A stretch of 64,000 nt of DNA from Mixophyes australis. Taxonomy: Eukaryota > Chordata > Amphibia > Anura > Limnodynastidae. Numbering within the stretch: the stretch's first letter is position 1; every line of letters begins with the position of its first letter. Below the pieces are notes generated by a model that was not told the origin of the DNA, searched no databases, and saw only the letters and a list, made by a program, of their open reading frames with translations. Shown here one piece after another: positions 58,061 to 64,000 of the stretch. Position numbers and translations under genes: made by a program. The stretch covers positions 161,010,150-161,074,149 of the forward strand of contig JAVHZZ010000007.1 of NCBI GenBank assembly GCA_036250195.1, in the 5' to 3' direction.

Positions 58061-58881
58061 TGTGACGAAATGTAGTATATCTAATGACTGATTGCTATTT
58101 TCTGTTGAATTTATGTATACCATATGTGAATATTTTATGTAACCTTTCAAAGTGTATTTTGTTAACTGACCTGAGTCTGACCTAGGCAAGTGTCAATGGT
58201 CTTTTGAAAGTAGCCAGGCCCAGATAAATCTCTGAGTAGTTTGTGTATGCAGAGGAGTTAGACTTAGCCAAGCCGAACGAAGAGCAGAGGTGAGACTTCA
58301 AGGTCCTGTGGACATTACGATCTCAGCTCACTTTGAAAACCCTGTGACATTTGGGAGATCAATCTGTCTTTATTGACAGCTAAAAGGTGGGGGGTAAAGA
58401 GCCAACAAGAAATGGTTTAGAATCTTCTGCCTTAGACATTAGATTGTGCATTTCATGAGGGGTCTATCAAGACTGAAATGCTCATACTTTTTAATTGTGT
58501 TACCTCACACACAGCCAGTTTACCTCATAAGTAGTACTTTGATTTTATTTCCTATTTTATTTTCTGAAACTCTTTTGTGCAACATATTGTATGTCTTTGT
58601 TATTAATTTTTGTAAATAAGCCTTGGAAATATTTTTCAGATTAATCATATTTAATCTAGTGTATTTCTCCGTGATTCTTTGTGAACTTACGAAGCCCAGG
58701 GAGGCTCGTGCTACATGTGTATGTGATTTAAGTGTGAAACATTAATAAGTGGGTTCTGGTGAACATAAGCACACCATAATAAATCCTTTGTGGTGTATTC
58801 ATTGCTAAGTGACTAAGGTGACGCCAGTCACGGCCAGCTGTTCAGATTGCTCTATCTGGGACAGGCTGGGCGTTCGTGACA
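58061..58881. mobile_element. Solo LTR
   Basis: 821 bp with inverted ends TGTGACGAA...TTCGTGACA. Flanking 5-mers are GGTGG (58056-58060) and AGTGG (58882-58886), one mismatch. An AATAAA occurs near 58779-58784. No gag or pol sequence on either side. Confidence 0.55.
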
Positions 58882-58998
58882 AGTGGATTGAAGAAATTAA
58901 TGTTGTTTTTAATGAGGAGGTAGATATATATTTGTATTTTTGGTTATATACGTATTGGGCCTCCTCTTCGGCTCTCTAATAACCACTACCGCACCAGG

Positions 58999-59275
58999 GT
59001 GGCTAGAGAGAGCATTAGCATTTTTCAAGCTGACGACTTGATGATGATGGTAGCCAGCACAGGTTGGCTAAAGCAGGGGGTGCTGTGTAATTGTCATGAA
59101 GTTTTGTGGACCCTCTGTCCTGGGAACTCCACACTGAACCAGTGGAGCTATGACGAGGTGACACAAGTTTTAACTGAAGGGACAGTGTCTGGAGGCGCTC
59201 TCCCCATCTATGGTAACACCTATAAAAATGTCTCAGATTTCAGGGGCAACACTTTATGGTTCCAGGCTGGACACT
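58999..59275 (+). other. Unrecognised ORF interrupted by a MITE
   Basis: An open frame of about 92 codons begins MARESISIFQADDLMMMVAS and contains WSYDEVTQVLTEGTVSGG and NTLWFQAGHW, with two possible N-glycosylation sites. The last residues of the apparent ORF come from the MITE; without it the frame would stop two codons after GHW. I recognise no domain. It could be an old gene fragment, a piece of an unknown element, or chance. Confidence 0.2.
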
Positions 59276-59278
59276 GGG

Positions 59279-59452
59279 GGGTAAATGTATCAAGCTGAGA
59301 GTTTGCTGGCGGGTTTGAAAAGTGGAGATGTTGCCTATAGCAACCAATCAGATTCTAGCTGTCATTTTGTATAATGCACTGAATAAATGACAGCTAGAAT
59401 CTGATTGGTTTTTCAAACCCGCCGGAAAACTCTCAGCTTGATACATTTACCC
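59279..59452. mobile_element. Short foldback MITE (GGGTAAATGTATCAAGC family)
   Basis: 174 bp with ends GGGTAAATGTATCAAGCTGA and its inverse, and an inner inverted pair (CCAATCAGATTCTAGCTGTC / GACAGCTAGAATCTGATTGG). CTGGG at 59274-59278 and 59453-59457 may be the target duplication, though runs of G make 3 to 5 bp possible. I know this as a very common frog repeat. Confidence 0.82.
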
Positions 59453-59840
59453 CTGGGTCTGTTAATTATATACAGAATTTCCATGATGTAACTGTACAGT
59501 GTGGAGCACAGTACTAAGCGCATCTATTTCCTGGTGCGCTGAGAGATTAAAAAGCCCATGAGCTATAGAAATATTTCTGTCCTTTTTTAAATCAATGTGG
59601 TAGCGACCCTTTAAATATCTTATCATATACAGTTTAATGATTTAATTACTTTATCATTTGTTGAGGCAAGCCCAAATAAAATTCTAAAAATAAAATGATA
59701 AAGAAAAACTAGCAAATCATATTATCCTGATTATCTTTTGGATATGTAATAAAAAACATTATTAATGAAAGCTCTGAAAGGAAACTAAAGCAAGTGCATT
59801 GGAACACTACATATACAGATTTCGATTCCTGGTACTGACG
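59453..59840. other. Unassigned AT-rich sequence
   Basis: AT-rich, no recognised feature, ending just before a GC-box-like stretch. Confidence 0.25.
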
Positions 59841-60060
59841 AGGGGGGCGGGGCACTTTCCAGGAATAATGCTTTAAGAAACTATTTCCTATATAGTGTGT
59901 AGAACTTTATGCAGCTGAGTGTTTTGTAAGGATGTTCCCGGTGCCCGAGAAGCGGGCGAAGATGCCCGATGCTGCCGCGCCCCTGGAGGGGCTGAAGAGT
60001 TCCCTGATGGTGCCCAGGAGGAAGAAAGAAGTGACTTACCCGTCCAGCGCTCCCGTGGCG
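59841..60060 (+). other. Candidate first coding exon with short promoter
   Basis: A GC box (GGGGGCGGGGC, about 59841-59852) and a TATA-like CCTATATAG (about 59887) precede an ATG at 59932. The frame is open for 43 codons and ends exactly at a consensus donor GTAAGT (60061). It reads MFPVPEKRAKMPDAAAPLEG then LKSSLMVPRRKKEVTYPSSA and PVA. Codon use is GC-rich, unlike the surroundings. I do not recognise the protein, and the next exon cannot be identified. It may be a genuine gene start, divergent from LYPD1, or the start of a retroelement ORF. Confidence 0.35.
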
Positions 60061-60107
60061 GTAAGTATTCATTCTTCTTTTCAGGTTCTGGCAGCGGAGA
60101 AAGGATG

Positions 60108-60260
60108 AGCCAATCAGGGCTCATCTCCCTCCGCTGGCCAATCAGCGGCCGGATACGCGAGCCAATCGCGGCTCGCACCCGGCCGTTTAAAAGATTAGCG
60201 CCGACATGAGCCAATAGGCGCTCACGACGGCTGATGACTTCGCGCCGGCGACTATATAAG
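60108..60260 (+). promoter_or_regulatory. CCAAT-rich promoter with TATA box
   Basis: Four CCAAT boxes at 60110, 60138, 60162 and 60211 are followed by a TATA box TATATAAG at 60253-60260, with GCGCCATTTT just after. Three CCAAT boxes lie inside small palindromes (GAGCCAATCAGGGCTC, GAGCCAATCGCGGCTC, GAGCCAATAGGCGCTC). The arrangement predicts a start near 60285. It could serve a CpG-island gene or be the U3 region of an LTR-type element; the sequence does not decide. Confidence 0.55.
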
Positions 60261-62200
60261 TCGCCGGGCGGCGCCATTTTCCCAGAAGAGAGTCGGCGGC
60301 GGAGAGAGAAGGATGTCGTGGGACGTCCGGAGTGCAAGAAGAAAAGAAGCCGCCGAGATCATCGGCGGGGAGCCCTTGTAAGGGCTGAGAGCGCCCCCGC
60401 CTCCGGAGCAGCAGCAGACTCAGCGCCGAAGAGGAGAAGAGGCGCCGCCGGCTGGAGGGTCTGGAAGACCCGGAGAAAGAAGAGGAAGACGGCGTGGCAA
60501 GTTGAGTATCCTGCGCGGAGCAGGTAAGTAGCCTCAACATTAGGTCGGGCACTAGGCCCGTGGCCACAGTCGGGCATAAGGCCTGTGGGACATGAATTAA
60601 GGGCACAAGGCCCATAGTTAGAGAGGGAGGCCTCAAGGCCTAAGTAGGCAGGGGCTAGTTCCCCTATGTAACAGGGCACAAGGCCCTAGGTAGAGGGCTT
60701 AGAGCCCTGAGTTAGAGAGGGGGCTGAGGCCCATAGTCAGAGCACAAGGCTCTGTAGGCAGCTGTGCACGAGGCACATGGTGGGAAGGGCAGAAGGCCCT
60801 GGTGGTGTGTGGTAGAGGCGTGAGAGCCTCGTGAGTGTAGGCGCGGTCCTGTGTGAGGTGAGCACACGGAGTTAGAGGGTACAGTAGAGCGGAGGCTCCT
60901 GTGGGTGCTGTAGAAACCGACTGGTTGGCTAGCAGCGGTGTGCTCTGGTGAGTAGCGTACAAAGTACTGTATTACTGTATTCTGTCTGTGCGGCGAGTAT
61001 TGTCTGTATTACTGTAACTTTGGGTGTGCTACATAATTGTGTCCAGGTGCAAGACGTCAGGCCCCCATTAAAGGTAGGCTCTTGTTCCCTGTGTTTTCCT
61101 GTATTAACCTGTGCTGTGGGGACAAGTGTAGTTACCAGCGTACACATAGTCAGGGAAGAACACATGTAGTTTTCCCGTCCCTTAGGTCCCTGGGGTCGCA
61201 CTGGTTTCCAGAGGGGGTGACTGAGTGAGTCAGTGGCAGTGCAGCATAGCTCAACGCAGTTCCAGGGGCGTCCCGTGGTTCAGGTTGAGTGTCCCAGTCC
61301 TCAGTTCCGTACAGGTTCCCTGAGTGGGATGCGTGTTCGATATCTGGGTGCAGGCAGTCGGGCGGTTCAGTTTCGATCGGCTGTTCCAGGCGGCAGTCTG
61401 TACGCAGGTTAGTGGGCTGTTCCAGTGAGCCTCAGTCGGGCCTGGTGCAGCCGGTCCTTAGGATCCGTGGCTGACCCCATAGCAAGAAGGCAGCTTCTTG
61501 GTACGGCCTGGGTGAGGGGGTTAGGAACTGCCTTCCGGTATAGTCCGTGAACACCGGCTGGTGTTCCCCGTAGTGGTTAGTGAGCAGTTCTGTTAGTGCA
61601 CTACACCTAGTTAGTCATAGTTGTTTGACTTAGTTGCGTTGCCGACCATTAGAGCGTTGTTAGGGTCGGGTCGCTGTTGTAGTCAGTTTAGTTTTGTGGG
61701 TGCCCATCTTAGTCTCACTGAGAGCGCAGAGGGAGGCTGTGTGTTCCTTGTCATCCGCAGGTGACGGGGAGGTGCAGGAGAACCGGATCGGAAGTGGGAG
61801 TGTCCCGGTGAGTATCACGCTCGATTCCCCCTTTCGGTTAGGCCCTCACCGGGTGGTGTGCGAGGTTCTTGAGGCGGACTAGTCCTGGTCTCAAGTGCCT
61901 GTAGTCCCCCGTGCCTTGGCAAGAGCAAAGTGAGGAGGTGGCAAGGGAGCTTGGACTGAGAGTGTCCTTGTTCATTGCCGTATTCTCGGACAGCCCTTAC
62001 CTGATAGGCACGGCCGTGATCTCTGTCTCTTTCTTAGAGGGACGTGGTTGGAGGTGACAATGGTTGCGGCTGCGGATCTGCTGGGATCGGATCGCAGCTG
62101 GGATATCGGAGGCGGACTGGAGGTGACCATCGTTTACAAGGTAAGTTCTTTTGTGTTGCTTCTGTCCTGTTCCCCGCAGGCGCTACAGTTTCACGGATAA
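60261..62200 (+). other. GC-rich leader-like region without long ORF
   Basis: Starts at the predicted transcription start with GC-rich, purine-rich sequence. A 22-codon ORF begins at the first ATG (60313) and a donor-like CAGGTAAGTAG lies at 60530-60540. From 60540 to 60800 a degenerate GGGCACAAGGCCC word recurs many times. Further donor-like sites occur near 62140. No domain or splice-linked coding exon is recognisable. A long retroelement leader or an untranslated first exon plus intron are both possible. Confidence 0.3.
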
Positions 62201-62216
62201 TAAAGACAAAGGGGCA

Positions 62217-62248
<32 letters not shown>

Positions 62249-62250
62249 TG
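62217..62250. repeat. TAT microsatellite
   Basis: About eleven TAT/ATT triplets directly after a GGGGCATATTTAT word, which looks like a MITE terminus. Confidence 0.85.
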
Positions 62251-62654
62251 CATTTTCAGCTGTTAATCAATATCTTTGACACTTTTCGCAGGAGTAAGAA
62301 ATACGATTTTTGTATCTATTTATCATTATGCCCATGTTGGGACCGCACCTCTGATAAGTGTCCGTGGTGAATGTTCTGTGATAAGATTGCAGCAGCGAAA
62401 GACAATTCCCAAGTGCTCACCCCAACTTTGTGCGTGCTCAGCTCGCCCTATGTCTGCAATGCTGCAGATATAACGTTAGCAGCTCCAAAATGGTAATCTA
62501 CTGTGTGACCCCCATCTGTCTGAATCCGCTTCCTTTGCTAGAACTACTTCATTCAGTGTCCCATTTAAGCTTTTCTTCATGACCAGAGGTCATTTTCATC
62601 ATAATGGCTGGAACATTTTTTGCATTTTCATTTAGTATATTGTATCATGTACAT

Positions 62655-63148
62655 GGGGCATATTTATTATTGAACGCATTTTGAATACTATCCCTTTCAA
62701 TCCTTATCGCAAAGATAAGGATTGAAATATCTATTTATTAAACATCTTCAACAGGAACTGCAGTCACGAAAATCTGCTGTTCCTGCGCAGTTGCAAACTC
62801 ACCTTTTCACTGCCTCTTATCTCCCGAAGACTGCTATGGAAATCATGTGCATGCGCCGTCCGAAAACCTCAGGCATGTGCACAAACATATCTCAGGAGGT
62901 GATGCAGCATGTGGGAGGGAGGGATCATATGATCCCTGTACACTTGCGCTGTTCTGCTCTGCTCGCCACCCTGAGCTGGCGTCCATTACCATCAATAAGT
63001 TCAGATTTTCGGAACTTGCTAACTTGAGGAATATAACCGTATCTACGGCTGCTCTGGAGTTTGAATAGAATGAAATGTCCTCTTAACAAATGTCAACGTT
63101 ACGTCAATGTGCGACTGTCATGGAAAAAGGAATCATAAATAGACCCCT
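62655..63148. mobile_element. MITE with GGGG(C/T)MTATTTAT ends, copy 1
   Basis: Left end GGGGCATATTTATTATTG and right end AATCATAAATAGACCCC are approximate inverses. A hairpin TCAATCCTTATC / GATAAGGATTGA lies near 62697-62727. The same hairpin occurs in the element at 63500. Non-coding; superfamily not determined. Confidence 0.6.
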
Positions 63149-63499
63149 ATATCTGGGAATTAAATAGAGGGACAGTCTCTATAGGTTAGAATTTACTCCC
63201 AGTGATACACAGCAAGTGATAATTATATTGCTGGATGTGTTTAAGGCATACACTGAAAGGATGGTACCTGGATGTACTAAGTATGAAATCAGTTCTACTA
63301 GACATAATACATAAGACCTATAACACAGGGCAGATGACCAAGGAAATAAATCAGCTAATGGGCCAGGGCTTGTATAGGACTTGTACACAGAGAGGGAAAC
63401 TGCACATAACTTTGAGGATACCTATGTAAACTTGTATGTAGATAAGACAATGTTTGTTCATCTTTCTGATACTATATAACTGCAAAAACAGAGCACTAA
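63149..63499. other. Unassigned spacer between two MITEs
   Basis: No recognised feature. Confidence 0.25.
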
Positions 63500-63991
63500 G
63501 GGGTCTATTTACCAAGCATTTTTCCTGTGGTAAACCCCCGAAAACAACAGTTTTCGAGGGTTTACCGTGAAATCACTATGTACTATTGAAGCATCGCAGC
63601 AGATATCTCAGATACTCAGAAACTTTCGCGCTGTCCAGCTCTGCTCTGAAGAGCAGAGCTGGACAGCGCATGTGTGGAGGGATCATGTGATCCCTTCCTG
63701 TCACTCATCCTGCAGTTTGCCGGCAAGGATGTTACTGCGCATGCACCAACTATTCAGTCGGCGCATGCGCACTATCAAAAAAAGAAAAAAAAAAAAAAGA
63801 GAAGATCATCGCAGCCTTGAAAAATTAGAAAAGACTGCGATGATCAGGTCACTTCTCAGGGACAGCAGGTTATCGGCACTGCTGTCCCTGAGAAGTTTTT
63901 TAATACATAGCCGTTACTTTTCAATCCTTATCACGGAGATAAGGATTGAAAAGTATCATTTAAAAAAAACGAAGGGTCATAAATAGACCCC
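63500..63991. mobile_element. Hairpin-rich MITE, copy 2
   Basis: Ends GGGGTCTATTTACCAAG and GTCATAAATAGACCCC. Inside are four strong hairpins: 63628-63669 (19-bp perfect arms, 4-nt loop), 63804-63845 (GATCATCGCAG arms), 63851-63896 (17-bp perfect arms) and 63918-63954 (TCAATCCTTATC arms). No ORF of note; about 20 A-rich bases lie near 63778-63798. Confidence 0.7.
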
Positions 63992-64000
63992 TATGGCATT

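Noticed and set aside
60234..60527. 97-codon arginine-rich ORF as a protein gene
   Set aside because: Its ATG lies upstream of the TATA box of the predicted promoter, and the Arg/Lys-rich composition follows from purine-rich GC-rich DNA.

Overview
The window looks like intergenic and intronic DNA from a large vertebrate genome, most probably a frog or toad. The one gene I recognise firmly is a single internal exon of LYPD1 on the minus strand (56405-56539), with a consensus acceptor and donor. Almost everything else is transposable elements and tandem repeats. The mix is L2-like LINEs, V-SINE-type SINEs, L1-clade fragments, BED-finger hAT transposons, many foldback MITEs, Ty3/gypsy pieces, solo LTRs and an Ngaro-type tyrosine-recombinase retrotransposon carrying an SGNH hydrolase. 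That mix is what I associate with anuran genomes; the organism is an inference.

Layout. 1-2221: LTR-like traces, a MITE end and a 10/20-bp tandem array. 2222-6463: decayed hAT copy A. 8088-11690: SINE with a nested hAT MITE, then a minus-strand L2-like LINE hit by a V-SINE and a solo LTR. 12820-13536: broken gypsy pol. 13614-13936: foldback MITE. 14229-20506: complete hAT element B with a perfect 8-bp target duplication, an uninterrupted 997-codon transposase and two unusual internal tandem arrays. 22902-30656: a 7.75-kb minisatellite of about 215 36-bp units. 30657-39344: mostly unassigned, with L1, hAT-MITE and foldback copies. 39345-43055: L2 3' end with hAT copy C inserted in its AAT tail. 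44290-44730: L1 fragment. 45186-49440: Ngaro-like element with gag, RT/RNase H, recombinase and SGNH hydrolase remnants. 49952-50243: a perfect 117-bp inverted repeat. 50402-51340: L1 and L2-like scraps. 51386-52049: solo LTR. 52058-54260: 28-bp minisatellite split by a hAT MITE. 56405-56539: LYPD1 exon. 57684-59452: MITEs, a solo LTR and an unknown ORF. 59841-62200: GC-rich promoter-like and leader-like DNA with a candidate first exon. 62655-63991: two hairpin-rich MITEs.

How parts relate. hAT B is the only element here with an apparently intact enzyme, and so the best candidate for an autonomous transposon. Copies A and C belong to a related second family; A has a broken transposase and C is an internally deleted derivative. 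The MITEs have hAT-like 8-bp or shorter target duplications and would depend on enzymes encoded elsewhere. The LYPD1 introns have been enlarged by these insertions. Nothing resembles a prokaryotic operon, CRISPR or phage system. The most unusual structures are the paired tandem arrays inside hAT B, the 36-bp minisatellite with its higher-order duplication, and the perfect inverted repeat.
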